Positions 51,635 to 61,395 are shown, counted from the first letter of the stretch. The stretch is DNA of 64,000 nt from Bradyrhizobium sp. WBAH42 (GCF_024585265.1 NZ_CP036533.1:6333001-6397000); one strand, 5' to 3'. The notes: a model not told the origin generated them from the sequence alone. Program-made: numbers and translations.

Positions 51635-53584
51635 ATGATCACCGTATTCCTTCGCACCCTCTCGGCAGGCGCCGTGCTGCTTGCCGGCATCCTGACTGCT
51701 TTGCCCGAGCGCGCCGCCGCGCAGGACGCCGGCGCCATGCAGATCAGCTGGGAGGTGCGTAACCGCTTCCGCCTGTTCCGTGAGGAGCGCGACTTCCTGC
51801 TTCATGTCGAGAACGCGCGTAACCGCAGCATTCTGGCCGCCGAGCAGTCCCTGGAGCTCCAGAGCGAGGGGCGCGGCTGGGCTCGCAACATGGTCAACCG
51901 GCTCTGCATCGACCTGCAGGGCCGGGTCAACCAGCCCTGCACCCGCGACAACGTCAAAGAGAACTACATCACGCCGATCGACCATCCGGTCACGGTGCGC
52001 CTGACCGGCGCGGTGCCGGTCGGCGCCACCTGCGCCTGGTCGTTCGATGACGGCGACGGCCCGCAGGCCTCGACCTTCGACTGCGCCGAGCCGATCAATT
52101 TGCGCGTCCGCTACGGCAAGCAGACGGTTGCGACCGTCGATGTCTCCGCCGGCTCCGATCCGACCCAGCGGGTCCAGACCGAGATCCAGGTGCGCGACAT
52201 CTTCATCGCAGGTCTAGGCGACAGCATCGCCTCCGGCGAAGGCAATCCGGACCGGCCGCTGGCGCTGTCGGACGAAGGCTTTTGCTTCCGCTCCTATCTC
52301 GGCACCGCGGGTGCGCAGTACTATCGTCCGAGCCGCCACGGCTTCAAAGGCGGCCGCGCCTGCGAGGCGCCCGATACGCTCGCCAATTGGCAACGCTACA
52401 GCGCGCTCTGGTTCAATGCGCCCTGTCATCGCTCGCTCTACAGCTACCAGGCCCGCACCGCGCTGGCGCTCGCAGTGCGCTACACCCACATCGCCGTGAC
52501 CTTCCTGCCGCTTGCCTGCACCGGCGCCAGCATCGGCGACGGGCTGCTCGGCTCCCAGCGCGCCCGCGAATGCCCGCCCGGCAAGACCGGCGTCTGCAAC
52601 ACCAGCGTGAACGCGCAAGTCGCCGAGCTGCGGGAAGCCGTCACCGCGGCGAAGAAGCGCCAGCCCGAGCGCACGCTCGACCTCGTGCTGCTCTCGGTCG
52701 GCGCCAACGACGTCTATTTCTCCGGTCTCGTCGCCGACGTCATCGTCGACACCGCGACCGAGCGCGCGCTGTTCCGCCGCTCCGGCGTGATGGCGAGCGT
52801 CGACGATTCCCGCGATGCGCTCCAGCGCGAGCTGCCGCAGAATTTCGTCAAGCTGCGCGAGGCGCTGAAGCCGCTGGTCGGCGGCGACCTCTCGCACGTG
52901 GTCTATGTCTCCTACGCCAATCCTGCGCTCGCCGAGGGCGGCGCGCCCTGCCGCGGCGGCCGAGCCGGCTTCGACATCCACCCGTCCTTCAACACCGATC
53001 CGCAGCGCCTCGCCCGCGTCTCCGCCTTCGTCGACACCGAATTCCTGCCGCAGCTGAAAGGGCTCGCCACCTGCACCCGCGGTGCGCTGTGCCGCGATCC
53101 CGAAGCTGACCGCATGACCTTCGTCGACGCGCACCAGGCCGCATTCGCCGAGCACGGCTTCTGCGCCCGTTCCACCAACGATCCCGAATTCGACCGCAGC
53201 TGCTTTGCCGAGAACGGCCAGAGCTTCAATCCCGATATCGTCAGCGCGGCGAGCCAGCCGATGCTGTGCGGCCGCGGCGCCTCGGAGTACCGCGCCTACC
53301 TGCCCCGCGCGCGCTGGGTCCGCGACGCCAACGACAGCTATTTCGCCGCGATGACCTACCCGCAGGGCCTGCCGGCGGCGAGCCAGCCGACCGACATCCA
53401 CGACGCGACCTGGGGCGTGCTCTCCGCCGTCTACGGCGGAGCGGTGCATCCGAGCGCCGAGGGTCACGCCGCGATGGCCGATGCGGCGCTGCCGGCGGCG
53501 AGCGCCGCGCTCGGGCTCGATGCGGTGCCGCCGAACGTGACGCGCGGACTATTGCCGCAGCTGCTGCCGAGCGCACAGCAGTAG
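51635..53584 (+). CDS. Large secreted SGNH-family hydrolase
   Basis: The 649-residue protein has a signal peptide (to about residue 30, PERAAAQ), an N-terminal part of about 160 residues with a PKD-like segment (GATCAWSFDDGDG), and an SGNH hydrolase domain. Block I is GLGDSIASGEGN with Ser197, the Asn block is LSVGANDVYFSG, and the late catalytic histidine is in YGGAVHPSAEGHAAM. At least ten cysteines suggest disulfides and a periplasmic or outside location. The substrate, a sugar or lipid ester, is unknown. An in-frame start at 51572 would hide the signal peptide and is not used. Confidence 0.85.
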   Translation: MITVFLRTLSAGAVLLAGILTALPERAAAQDAGAMQISWEVRNRFRLFREERDFLLHVENARNRSILAAEQSLELQSEGRGWARNMVNRLCIDLQGRVNQPCTRDNVKENYITPIDHPVTVRLTGAVPVGATCAWSFDDGDGPQASTFDCAEPINLRVRYGKQTVATVDVSAGSDPTQRVQTEIQVRDIFIAGLGDSIASGEGNPDRPLALSDEGFCFRSYLGTAGAQYYRPSRHGFKGGRACEAPDTLANWQRYSALWFNAPCHRSLYSYQARTALALAVRYTHIAVTFLPLACTGASIGDGLLGSQRARECPPGKTGVCNTSVNAQVAELREAVTAAKKRQPERTLDLVLLSVGANDVYFSGLVADVIVDTATERALFRRSGVMASVDDSRDALQRELPQNFVKLREALKPLVGGDLSHVVYVSYANPALAEGGAPCRGGRAGFDIHPSFNTDPQRLARVSAFVDTEFLPQLKGLATCTRGALCRDPEADRMTFVDAHQAAFAEHGFCARSTNDPEFDRSCFAENGQSFNPDIVSAASQPMLCGRGASEYRAYLPRARWVRDANDSYFAAMTYPQGLPAASQPTDIHDATWGVLSAVYGGAVHPSAEGHAAMADAALPAASAALGLDAVPPNVTRGLLPQLLPSAQQ

Positions 53585-53615
53585 CGCGCCCAAGCGCCGC
53601 AGCTGCCGCTTCACC

Positions 53616-53702
53616 CGTCATTGCGAGCGCAGCGAAGCAATCCAGAGTCGCTCCGCGGCAGGACTCTGGATTGCTTCGTCGCAAGGGCTCCTCGCGATGA
53701 CG
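53616..53702. repeat. Interspersed palindrome, family A, copy 3 (degenerate)
   Basis: It has the left arm CGTCATTGCGAGCGCAGCGA and the inner TCTGGATTGCTTCG. The right arm is altered (GTCGCAAGGGCTCCTCGCGATGACG), so an insertion or substitution has broken the symmetry. Confidence 0.8.
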
Positions 53703-53831
53703 AGCCCGTGACGCGCATTCTCGCCGCCTCACGGTCGTTCCCCTTACCTGCCGTTCCATCAATCCAAAAACGGCATCGATCGATGCCGCCTTGAACTTGG
53801 ACACTTCGCCGCGCGCGCCTCTAGGACTCGT

Positions 53832-53992
53832 GTCGGGGAAAACGGGCCGAGACTTAAGGGAAGCGCGTGATGAGCGCAGTGGTGTCCGCAGCGGACGTGA
53901 GGCGGTCTCGCATCAGGCTGTTCCTCCTGAGGGCTCCCATGGGAGCTTGACCAGGCAACTCAACGGCGGCCCACAAAGCCGCCGTCTTTGTT
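53832..53992 (+). ncRNA. Candidate small RNA or leader with Rho-independent terminator
   Basis: CGAGAC (53848-53853) pairs with GTCTCG (53905-53910) and encloses two small hairpins (GCGC arms at 53863-53866/53874-53877; GTCCG/CGGAC at 53884-53888/53892-53896). An unpaired CTCC-type stretch (TTCCTCCTGAGG) and a GCTC/GAGC hairpin follow. It ends with a terminator (53963-53985) and CTTTGTTTT. TTGGAC-N17-TCTAGG at 53797-53825 could be its promoter. It does not match 6S, SRP or a riboswitch that I know. Confidence 0.4.
53963..53985 (+). terminator. Rho-independent terminator of the candidate small RNA
   Basis: An 8-bp perfect stem (ACGGCGGC/GCCGCCGT) with a 7-base loop is followed by CTTTGTTTT. 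No protein gene on this strand ends nearby (the closest, at 53584, is about 380 bp upstream), which implies that it ends a separate transcript or attenuates the LysR leader. Confidence 0.8.
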
Positions 53993-54053
53993 TTGGGGGT
54001 GATCGATGCTAGAAGTGCCGGGGAAACGCCTTATCCATCTAAGGCATGTATCG

Positions 54054-54959
54054 ATGTTCGACCTCAACCAGCTCCGCTGTTTCGTCACGGTGGCGGAGGA
54101 ATTGCATTTCGGCCGCGCCGCCGCACGGTTGAACATGACCCAGCCGCCGCTGTCCCGGCAGATCCAGGTGCTCGAGCACATCATCGATGCGCCGCTGCTG
54201 GAGCGCACCAGCCGTTCGGTGCGCCTGACGCCCGCGGGGCGCAGCTTCCTGCCGGAGGCGCGGCGCATCCTCAAGCTTGCCGAGAGCGCCTCGCAGGTCG
54301 CCCGTCGTATCGCGCTCGGCAAGACCGGCTCGCTCAAGATCGGCTTCACCGCGGCCGCGGCCTATGGCTTCCTGCCCGAGCTCGTCGCCGCATGCCGTGC
54401 CAAGCTGCCCGAGGTGGACTTCTCGCTGAAGGAGATGGTGTCGGGCGACCAGTTCGAGGCGCTGACCTCGGGCCAGATCGACGCCGGCCTGCTGCGGCCG
54501 CCGATCGCGCGGCCCGAACTTGCCAGCCGCCGCGTCGTCGCCGAGCCGCTGCTCGCCGCGATTCCGAAAAAACATCCGCTGGCGAATGCCGACGGCATCA
54601 CCATCAAGGATTTCGACGACCAGCCCTTCGTGATGTACTCGCCCTATGAGAGCCGTTACTTCCACGATCTGCTGGTGGCGCTGTTCACCCGCGCCGACGT
54701 GCTGCCGCGCTACGTCCAGCATCTCAGCCAGATCCACTCCATCCTCGCGATGGTGCGCGCCGGCCTCGGCCTTGCCATCGTACCGGCGGCGGCGGCGAAC
54801 CTGAAGATCTCCGACGTGCGGCTGCGGCCGCTGAAACTGCGCACCCGTGTGCCCGTCGAGCTGTTCATGGTGTGGCGGCGCGAGGACGAGAACCCGCTGC
54901 TGTCGGCGCTGGTCAAGATCGCCGGCGAATTGTCCTCCGCGGAGCCGGCCGAGGATTGA
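54054..54959 (+). CDS. LysR-family regulator, probable regulator of sugar-diacid catabolism
   Basis: The 301-residue protein has the LysR helix-turn-helix (MFDLNQLRCFVTVAEELHFGRAAARLNMTQPPLSRQIQVLE) and a periplasmic-binding-like effector domain (FTAAAAYGFLPELVAACRAKLP, SGQIDAGLLRPP, MVRAGLGLAIVPA). It lies 123 bp before kdgD-gudD on the same strand, so it probably senses glucarate or a related acid and controls these genes. The in-frame start at 54006 lacks family support. Confidence 0.88.
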   Translation: MFDLNQLRCFVTVAEELHFGRAAARLNMTQPPLSRQIQVLEHIIDAPLLERTSRSVRLTPAGRSFLPEARRILKLAESASQVARRIALGKTGSLKIGFTAAAAYGFLPELVAACRAKLPEVDFSLKEMVSGDQFEALTSGQIDAGLLRPPIARPELASRRVVAEPLLAAIPKKHPLANADGITIKDFDDQPFVMYSPYESRYFHDLLVALFTRADVLPRYVQHLSQIHSILAMVRAGLGLAIVPAAAANLKISDVRLRPLKLRTRVPVELFMVWRREDENPLLSALVKIAGELSSAEPAED

Positions 54960-55082
54960 TGCTCAATCCGCATCGGTCGATATAGGCTTTGGCTTGGACG
55001 CGCATCGAACGGTCTCCTAAACCACGGCGCATGGACGCGCGGCCTCTGCTTGCGTCCTCCGCAACACGACAAGGGAGCGCCC

Positions 55083-56027
55083 ATGAGCAAGATGACCCCG
55101 CAGGAAATGGCCCAGAAGATCGGATCGGGCCTCCTGTCCTTCCCCGTCACGCCGTTCAGGGCGGACCATTCCTTCGACGAGGCGACCTACCGCGCCAACA
55201 TGGACTGGCTGTGCGGTTATGACGTAGCAGGTCTCTTCGCCGCAGGCGGCACCGGCGAGTTCTTCTCGCTGACGCCATCAGAGGTTCCGCAGGTCGTGAA
55301 GGTCGCCGTCGACGAGACCAAGGGCCGCGTGCCCGTGCTCGCCGGCACCGGTTACGGCACCGCGATCGCCCGCGAGATCGCCATCGGTGCGGAAAAGGCC
55401 GGCGCCGACGGCCTCTTGCTGCTGCCGCCCTACCTCACCCATTCCGAACAGGAAGGCCTTGCCGCCCATGTCGAGGCGGTCTGCGCCGCCGTGAAGATCG
55501 GCGTGATCGTCTACAACCGCGACAACGCGATCCTGCAGCCCGACACGCTCGCACGCCTTGCCGAGCGCTGCCCGAACCTCGTCGGCTACAAGGACGGCAT
55601 CGGCGACATCGAGCTGATGACCCGCGTCTACACCAAGCTCGGCGACCGCCTCACCTATGTTGGCGGCCTGCCGACCGCCGAGACCTTCGCGCTGCCCTAT
55701 CTCGACGTGGGCGTGACGACCTATTCCTCGGCCGTGTTCAACTTCGTGCCGGAATTCGCCACCAACTTCTACGCCGCGGTGCGCAAGCGCGACCACGCCA
55801 CGATCCAGGCCGGCCTGAAGGATTTCATCCTGCCGCTGATCGCGATCCGCAACCGCAAGAAGGGTTACGCGGTCTCGATCATCAAGGCCGGCATGAAGGT
55901 GATCGGCCGCGATTCCGGCCCGGTCCGTCCGCCGCTGACCGATCTCACCGAGCAGGAGATGGCGGAGCTGACCGCGCTGGTGCAGAAGCTGCCCGCCGCA
56001 CGATCGTCACAACAGGCTGCAGAATAG
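55083..56027 (+). CDS. kdgD: 5-dehydro-4-deoxyglucarate dehydratase
   Basis: The 314-residue protein is in the dihydrodipicolinate synthase family: [42 protein letters not shown], and [11 protein letters not shown] with the Schiff-base lysine at residue 170. The YNRDNA segment is typical of the KdgD branch. It dehydrates and decarboxylates 5-dehydro-4-deoxyglucarate to 2-oxoglutarate semialdehyde. It is followed by gudD after 17 bp. AAGGGAGC lies before the ATG. Confidence 0.93.
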   Translation: MSKMTPQEMAQKIGSGLLSFPVTPFRADHSFDEATYRANMDWLCGYDVAGLFAAGGTGEFFSLTPSEVPQVVKVAVDETKGRVPVLAGTGYGTAIAREIAIGAEKAGADGLLLLPPYLTHSEQEGLAAHVEAVCAAVKIGVIVYNRDNAILQPDTLARLAERCPNLVGYKDGIGDIELMTRVYTKLGDRLTYVGGLPTAETFALPYLDVGVTTYSSAVFNFVPEFATNFYAAVRKRDHATIQAGLKDFILPLIAIRNRKKGYAVSIIKAGMKVIGRDSGPVRPPLTDLTEQEMAELTALVQKLPAARSSQQAAE

Positions 56028-56044
56028 ACAACGAGGAGCGTGCG

Positions 56045-57403
56045 ATGGCCCAGACTGAGATTTCCGGCGCGTCAGTCGCCGGTGCACCTGTGGTCACGGC
56101 AATGCAGGTGATCCCGGTCGCGGGCCGCGACAGCATGCTTCTCAACCTGAGCGGCGCGCATGCACCGTTCTTCACCCGCAACATCGTCATCCTCACCGAC
56201 AATGCCGGTCGCACCGGCGTCGGCGAGGTGCCGGGCGGGCAGAAGATCTGGCAGACCCTGCAGGACGCGCGCGACCTCGTGATCGGCAAGACGGTCGGCG
56301 CGATGAACAACATCCTCGCCGACGTCCGCACCGCCTTCGCCGATCGCGACGCCGGCGGCCGCGGCAAGCAGACCTTCGACCTCCGCGTCATGATCCACGC
56401 GGTCACCGCGATCGAATCCGCGCTGCTCGACCTGCTCGGCCAGCATCTCGGACTGCCCGTCGCCGCGCTGCTCGGCGAAGGCCAGCAGCGGAGCAGCGTC
56501 GAGACGCTCGGCTATCTCTTCTTCGTCGGCGATCGCCGCAGGTCGAAGCTCGACTATGTCACCGGCGAGACCGGCAAGGCGGACTGGTTCAACCTCCGCC
56601 ACCAGGAGGCGATGACGCCCGAGACCGTGGTGCGGCTGGCGGAGGCCACCCACGATCATTACGGTTTCGCCGACTTCAAGCTCAAGGGCGGCGTGCTGCG
56701 CGGCGAGCAGGAGATCGAGGCCGTCACGGCCATCGCAAAACGTTTCCCGAACGCACGCGTGACGCTCGACCCCAACGGCGCCTGGTCGCTCGATGAGGCG
56801 ATAAGCCTCTGCAAGAACATGCACGGCATCCTCGCCTACGCCGAAGACCCCTGCGGCGCCGAGGCCGGCTTCTCCGGCCGCGAGATCATGGCCGAGTTCC
56901 GCCGCGCAACGGGCCTTCCGACCGCCACCAACATGATCGCCACCGACTGGCGGCAGCTCTCCCATGCGCTGCGGCTCGGGGCGGTGGACATCCCGCTGGC
57001 CGATCCCCATTTCTGGACCATGCAAGGCTCGGTGCGCGTGGCCCAGACCTGCCGTGACAACGGCCTGACCTGGGGCTCGCACTCCAACAATCATTTCGAC
57101 ATTTCGCTCGCCATGTTCACCCATGTCGGCGCCGCCGCTCCAGGGAAGGTCACCGCGATCGACACCCACTGGATCTGGCAGGACGGCCAGGCCCTGACCA
57201 AAGAGCCGCTCCAGATCAAGGGCGGCAAGATCGCCGTCCCGGACCGCCCGGGCCTCGGCATCGAGATCGACCGCACCGCCATCGAGGCCGCGCACGAGCT
57301 CTACAAGAAGCATGGACTCGGCGGCCGGGATGACGCTATGGCCATGCAGGACCTGATCCCCGGCTGGACGTTTGACGACAAGCGTCCCTGTCTCGTCCGT
57401 TAA
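56045..57403 (+). CDS. gudD: D-glucarate dehydratase
   Basis: The 452-residue enolase-superfamily enzyme begins its domain with [34 protein letters not shown]. It has [11 protein letters not shown] with the K-x-K base near residue 213-215, TLDPNGAW (metal Asp near 243), and [10 protein letters not shown] with the second base histidine near 346. Length and motifs agree with E. coli GudD. It converts D-glucarate to 5-dehydro-4-deoxyglucarate, the substrate of the preceding KdgD. The aldehyde dehydrogenase gene follows after 23 bp. Confidence 0.95.
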   Translation: MAQTEISGASVAGAPVVTAMQVIPVAGRDSMLLNLSGAHAPFFTRNIVILTDNAGRTGVGEVPGGQKIWQTLQDARDLVIGKTVGAMNNILADVRTAFADRDAGGRGKQTFDLRVMIHAVTAIESALLDLLGQHLGLPVAALLGEGQQRSSVETLGYLFFVGDRRRSKLDYVTGETGKADWFNLRHQEAMTPETVVRLAEATHDHYGFADFKLKGGVLRGEQEIEAVTAIAKRFPNARVTLDPNGAWSLDEAISLCKNMHGILAYAEDPCGAEAGFSGREIMAEFRRATGLPTATNMIATDWRQLSHALRLGAVDIPLADPHFWTMQGSVRVAQTCRDNGLTWGSHSNNHFDISLAMFTHVGAAAPGKVTAIDTHWIWQDGQALTKEPLQIKGGKIAVPDRPGLGIEIDRTAIEAAHELYKKHGLGGRDDAMAMQDLIPGWTFDDKRPCLVR

Positions 57404-57426
57404 AAGCGTTCCCCTGGAGGAAAAAG

Positions 57427-58875
57427 ATGACAGCAATCCTGAAGAACTTCATCGGCGGCGAATGGGTCGACGGCTCCGGCATCACCAGGAACATCAACCC
57501 CTCCAACACCAATGATCTCGTCGGCGAATACGCCAAGGCCGACAAGGCGCAGACCGAGAAGGCCATCGCCGCCGCGAAGGCCGCCTTCCCCGCCTGGTCG
57601 CAGTCGACCCCGCAGGCGCGCTTCGACGCGCTGAACAAGATTTCGCTCGAGATCCTCGCCCGTAAGGAAGAGCTCGGCCGCCTGCTCGCGCGCGAGGAAG
57701 GCAAGACCCTGCCTGAAGGCATCGGCGAGGTCGCCCGTGCCGGCCAGATCTTCGCGTTCTTCGCCGGTGAAGCGCTGCGCCTGATCGGCGAGAAGGGCGC
57801 TTCGGTGCGTCCCGGCCTCGACGTCGAGCTCACCCGTGAGCCGGTCGGCGTCATCGGCATGATCACGCCCTGGAATTTCCCGATCGCGATCCCCGCCTGG
57901 AAGATCGCGCCGGCGCTCTGCTACGGCAACACCGTCGTGTTCAAGCCGGCCGAGCTGGTGCCCGGCTCGGGGCACGCGCTGTCCGAGATCATCACCCGCT
58001 CCGGCATTCCCGCGGGCGTGTTCAATCTCGTCGTCGGCTCCGGCTCGGTGGTCGGCCAGACCCTGCTCGAGCATCCTGACGTCGCCGCGATCTCCTTCAC
58101 CGGTTCGGTGCAGACGGGACGCAAGATCGCGCAGGCCTGCGTGCTCTCGAACCCCATGAAGAAGTTCCAGCTCGAGATGGGCGGCAAGAACCCGTTGGTC
58201 GTGCTCGATGACGCCGACCTCAAGACCGCCGTCGAGGTCGCCGTCAACGGCGCCTATTTCTCCACCGGCCAGCGCTGTACCGCGTCCTCGCGCCTGATCG
58301 TCACCGAAGGCATCCACGACCGCTTCGTCGCCGCCATGGCCGAGCGCCTGAACAGCCTGTCGGTGGACGATGCGCTCAAGGCCGGCGTGCATATCGGCCC
58401 CGTCGTCGACCAGAACCAGCTCGACCAGGACCTCCGCTACATCAAGATCGGCCAGGACGAAGGCGCCAAGCTCGCTTTCGGCGGCGAGCTGCTGAAGCGC
58501 GAGAATCCCGGCCACTACCTGCAGCCGGCGCTGTTCACCGAGGCCAACAACAACATGCGCATCGCGCGTGAGGAGATTTTTGGCCCGGTCGCCGCCGTCA
58601 TTCGTGCCAAGAACTACGAGGAGGCGCTTGCCATCTCCAACGATACCGAGTTCGGCCTCGCCTCCGGCATCTGCACCACCAGCCTGAAATACGCCTCGCA
58701 CTACAAGCGCAACAGCGAGTCCGGCATGGTGATGGTCAATCTGCCGACCGCCGGCGTCGACTATCACGTGCCGTTCGGCGGCCGGAAGGGCTCGAGCTAC
58801 GGCGCCCGAGAGCAGGGCTCCTACGCACGCGAGTTCTACACCACGGTGAAGACGGCTTATACGTATCCGGGTTGA
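57427..58875 (+). CDS. 2-oxoglutarate semialdehyde dehydrogenase (NAD(P)+)
   Basis: The 482-residue aldehyde dehydrogenase has GVIGMITPWNFPIAIPAWKIAPAL, FTGSVQTGRKI (nucleotide binding), LEMGGKNPLVV (Glu base) and GQRCTASSRLIV with the catalytic cysteine near 284. The setting between gudD and garD points to oxidation of 2-oxoglutarate semialdehyde to 2-oxoglutarate, the last step of this pathway. The sequence alone would also fit succinate semialdehyde dehydrogenase. GGAGG lies 6 bases before the ATG. Confidence 0.9.
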   Translation: MTAILKNFIGGEWVDGSGITRNINPSNTNDLVGEYAKADKAQTEKAIAAAKAAFPAWSQSTPQARFDALNKISLEILARKEELGRLLAREEGKTLPEGIGEVARAGQIFAFFAGEALRLIGEKGASVRPGLDVELTREPVGVIGMITPWNFPIAIPAWKIAPALCYGNTVVFKPAELVPGSGHALSEIITRSGIPAGVFNLVVGSGSVVGQTLLEHPDVAAISFTGSVQTGRKIAQACVLSNPMKKFQLEMGGKNPLVVLDDADLKTAVEVAVNGAYFSTGQRCTASSRLIVTEGIHDRFVAAMAERLNSLSVDDALKAGVHIGPVVDQNQLDQDLRYIKIGQDEGAKLAFGGELLKRENPGHYLQPALFTEANNNMRIAREEIFGPVAAVIRAKNYEEALAISNDTEFGLASGICTTSLKYASHYKRNSESGMVMVNLPTAGVDYHVPFGGRKGSSYGAREQGSYAREFYTTVKTAYTYPG

Positions 58876-58880
58876 GATAT

Positions 58881-58967
58881 CGTAGGGTGGGCAAAGCGAA
58901 GCGTGCCCACCGCTTACGTTCGGCAAAGATGGTGGGCACGGCGCGTTGCGCCTTTGCCCACCCTACG
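58881..58967. repeat. Interspersed palindrome, family C, inside the garD operon
   Basis: CGTAGGGTGGGCAAAG and CTTTGCCCACCCTACG are perfect 16-bp outer arms, and GCGTGCCCACC/GGTGGGCACGGC lie inside. It occupies most of the 111-bp gap before garD, so it may reduce or uncouple garD expression. Confidence 0.88.
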
Positions 58968-58986
58968 ACTTCTGAGGCAAGCGCAG

Positions 58987-60528
58987 ATGGACCAGGACGT
59001 CGCAGCGAAAGAGCAACCCCGCTACATCAAGCTCAACGAGCGCGACAATGTCGCGATCGTGGTCAATGATTTCGGGCTCCCCGCCGGCTCGCGCTTCGCC
59101 AGCGGCCTGACGCTCCGCGCCTTCGTGCCGCAGGGACACAAGACCGCGCTGGTCGACATCGCCGAAGGTGAACCCATCATCCGTTATGGCGAGATCATCG
59201 GCTACGCGCTGTCGCCGATCGTGGCCGGTGATTGGGTGGACGAGGCGCGCATCCGCATGCCGGAGGCCCCTGCCCTCGACAAGCTCGAGATCTCCACCGC
59301 CGTCCCCGCACCGCTGCCGCCGCTCGAAGGCTTCACCTTCGAGGGCTACCGCAATCCGGACGGCTCGGTCGGCACGAAAAATATTTTGGGCATCTCCTCC
59401 TCCGTGCAATGCGTCAAGGGCACGATGGAATATGCGGTGAAGCGCATCCGCGCCGAGCTGCTGCCGAAATATCCCAACGTCGATGACGTCGTGCCGCTGA
59501 CGCATGCCTATGGCTGCGGCGTCGCCATCACCGCGCCCGACGCTGTCGTGCCGATCCGCACCCTGCAGAACCTCGCGCTCAACCCCAATTTCGGCGGCGA
59601 GATCTTGGTGGTCGGCCTCGGCTGCGAGAAGCTGGCGCCTGAGCGGCTGGTGCCCGAAGGCGTGAGCGATGCCATCGTCCGCATGCAGGACGAAGCCTTC
59701 GATGGCTTCGGCGCCATCGTCGATGCGATCATGACCCAGGCGGAAGCGCGGCTGAAGGTTCTCAACACCCGCAAGCGCGAGACCTGCCCCGCCTCCGACC
59801 TCGTCATCGGGCTGCAATGCGGCGGCAGCGATGCCTTCTCCGGCGTCACCGCCAACCCCGCCGTCGGCTTCGCCGCAGACCTGCTGGTCCGCGCCGGCGC
59901 CACCGTGATGTTCTCGGAAGTCACCGAGGTGCGCGACGCCATCCAGCTGCTCACGCGACGCGCCATCAACGAGGACGTCGGCCGCGCACTGGTGCGCGAG
60001 ATGGCCTGGTACGATTCTTATCTTGCCCGCGGCGGCGCCGACCGCAGCGCCAACACCACGCCCGGCAACAAGAAGGGCGGCCTTGCCAACATCGTCGAGA
60101 AGTCGCTGGGCTCGATCGTCAAGTCCGGCTCGAGCGCGATCGCCGGCGTGCTCTCGCCCGGCGAGAAGGCAACGCAGAAGGGCATGCTGTTCGCGGCGAC
60201 GCCCGCAAGCGACTTCATCTGCGGCACGCTGCAGCTCGCCTCCGGCATGACGCTGCAAGTCTTCACCACCGGCCGCGGCACGCCCTACGGCCTTGCGGCA
60301 GCGCCGGTGATCAAGGTCGCGACGCGCAGCGAGCTCGCACGGCGCTGGAAGGACCTGATCGATTTCGACGCCGGCAAGATCGCAACCGGCGAGAAGACCA
60401 TCGAGGAGACCGGCTGGGACCTTTTCCGCCTGATCCTCGACGTCGCCTCTGGCCGCACCAAGCCGTGGTCGGATCGCTGGGGCATCCACAACGACCTTAC
60501 ACTGTTCAATCCCGCGCCGGTGACCTGA
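58987..60528 (+). CDS. garD: Galactarate dehydratase (UxaA family)
   Basis: The 513-residue protein has the N-terminal SAF-like domain ([32 protein letters not shown]), then [52 protein letters not shown] and [17 protein letters not shown]. These are the conserved blocks of galactarate and altronate dehydratases. Galactarate dehydratase gives the same product as GudD and so feeds KdgD. Altronate dehydratase is a possible alternative, but the neighbours favour galactarate. The longer frame from 58903 crosses the palindrome and is not used. Confidence 0.9.
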   Translation: MDQDVAAKEQPRYIKLNERDNVAIVVNDFGLPAGSRFASGLTLRAFVPQGHKTALVDIAEGEPIIRYGEIIGYALSPIVAGDWVDEARIRMPEAPALDKLEISTAVPAPLPPLEGFTFEGYRNPDGSVGTKNILGISSSVQCVKGTMEYAVKRIRAELLPKYPNVDDVVPLTHAYGCGVAITAPDAVVPIRTLQNLALNPNFGGEILVVGLGCEKLAPERLVPEGVSDAIVRMQDEAFDGFGAIVDAIMTQAEARLKVLNTRKRETCPASDLVIGLQCGGSDAFSGVTANPAVGFAADLLVRAGATVMFSEVTEVRDAIQLLTRRAINEDVGRALVREMAWYDSYLARGGADRSANTTPGNKKGGLANIVEKSLGSIVKSGSSAIAGVLSPGEKATQKGMLFAATPASDFICGTLQLASGMTLQVFTTGRGTPYGLAAAPVIKVATRSELARRWKDLIDFDAGKIATGEKTIEETGWDLFRLILDVASGRTKPWSDRWGIHNDLTLFNPAPVT

Positions 60529-60716
60529 GACCGCAAGCGCCTTTCGCGAAACCGTCCGGAAATATTGGCGCGGAAAACTTCTTCCGCGTTTCGTCCCTTC
60601 GCATCAAGCAATCAATATCTGCGCCGAAGGCAACGGGATTGTTCGCGCACGAGCGAACCTGTCGCGGCACCGCGGCGACCAAACCTCCGATTGACATTTT
60701 CCACGGAGATTTTCCA

Positions 60717-60986
60717 ATGCGCGTTCTCTCGATGATTGCCGTTGCCGGCGCCATGATTGCGAGCTCGGCCGCCGCGTTCGCCAGCGAGCTTCCCTCTTAC
60801 GAAGTGACGTCGTTTCCGATCACGGCGACGCAGGTGCAGGTGCTCGGCGGCGCCGGCGTCGAGGAGCAGTCTGCAAGCCCTGCGATGACCGTCGCCGGCA
60901 TGCCGGCCTCGCCGGTGCAGGTCTCCGTGCTGTCGCCCCGGATCAAGCAGCTCGCGAGCGCGGGTTCGAACAAACAGGCGCACTAA
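60717..60986 (+). CDS. Small secreted hypothetical protein
   Basis: The 89-residue protein has a clear signal peptide (MRVLSMIAVAGAMIASSAAAFAS) and a mature part of 65 residues rich in Val, Ala, Gln and Pro (YEVTSFPITATQVQVLGGAGVEEQ). ACGGAG precedes the ATG by 8 bases. It stands alone, 188 bp after garD. No family recognised. Confidence 0.65.
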   Translation: MRVLSMIAVAGAMIASSAAAFASELPSYEVTSFPITATQVQVLGGAGVEEQSASPAMTVAGMPASPVQVSVLSPRIKQLASAGSNKQAH

Positions 60987-60996
60987 GCTCGCCTTT

Positions 60997-61035
60997 GTCA
61001 TTCCGGGTTCGGCGCCGCGCGCCGACCGGAATGAC
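60997..61035. repeat. Palindrome between convergent small genes
   Basis: GTCATTCCGG and CCGGAATGAC arms, with an inner CGGCGC/GCGCCG pair, lie between the secreted protein gene and the convergent gene at 61042. It could end both transcripts. Confidence 0.7.
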
Positions 61036-61041
61036 GCGCGT

Positions 61042-61395
61042 CTACGTCATGCTGCCCGGCATGAAGCAGCGCACGCGCGGATGGCCGTCGACATAGTGCT
61101 TCCACACCATGGTGCGGCCGATCTTGTTCGGCACGGTGATCAGGGCGCCGTCGGGCACCACGACCCACTCCTCGTCGATGCGCACGCGGTAGCGGCCGCG
61201 ATCGGACTCCCAATCGACATCGGCAATGACATAGCCGTCGGCATCCGAGCAGCATTGCCCGAATTCGCTATGCAGACTCTCGAACCAGGGCTTTAAGGGC
61301 GAGTTGGCGAAGCGGCCGTCGTCGCGCGCCAACGCCGAATGCGTCAGTACCGTCAGCCCCAGCAGCACGGCGGCACACTGTCTTGCAGGTCTCAT
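61042..61395 (-). CDS. Small periplasmic hypothetical protein
   Basis: The 117-residue protein has a signal peptide (MRPARQCAAVLLGLTVLTHSALA). Its mature part is QCCSDADGYVIADVDWES...YRVRIDEEWVVVPDGALITVPNKIGRTMVW and ends in a second cysteine region (VRCFMPGSMT). Similar short secreted proteins with a CCSDAD motif are common in Bradyrhizobium and lack a known role. The start is the ATG directly before the signal peptide. Confidence 0.72.
   Translation of the reverse strand: MRPARQCAAVLLGLTVLTHSALARDDGRFANSPLKPWFESLHSEFGQCCSDADGYVIADVDWESDRGRYRVRIDEEWVVVPDGALITVPNKIGRTMVWKHYVDGHPRVRCFMPGSMT

Larger units (their letters stand above)
53585..54053. other. Gap with a palindrome and a possible small RNA
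   Basis: These 469 bp lie between the SGNH hydrolase and the LysR gene. They hold family A palindrome copy 3 (53616-53702) and a stretch with RNA-like structure that ends in a strong terminator (53832-53992). A 73-codon ORF from 53791 overlaps the structured part and has no recognisable protein character. Confidence 0.6.

Noticed and set aside
53832..53992. 6S RNA, SRP RNA or a known riboswitch
   Set aside because: Length is similar to 6S RNA, but I do not see the long central bubble, the SRP tetraloop motif, or conserved cores of TPP, cobalamin, SAM or glycine riboswitches.
53791..54012. Possible 73-residue protein before the LysR gene
   Set aside because: It runs through RNA-like stems and a terminator, lacks a good start site and has no protein features.
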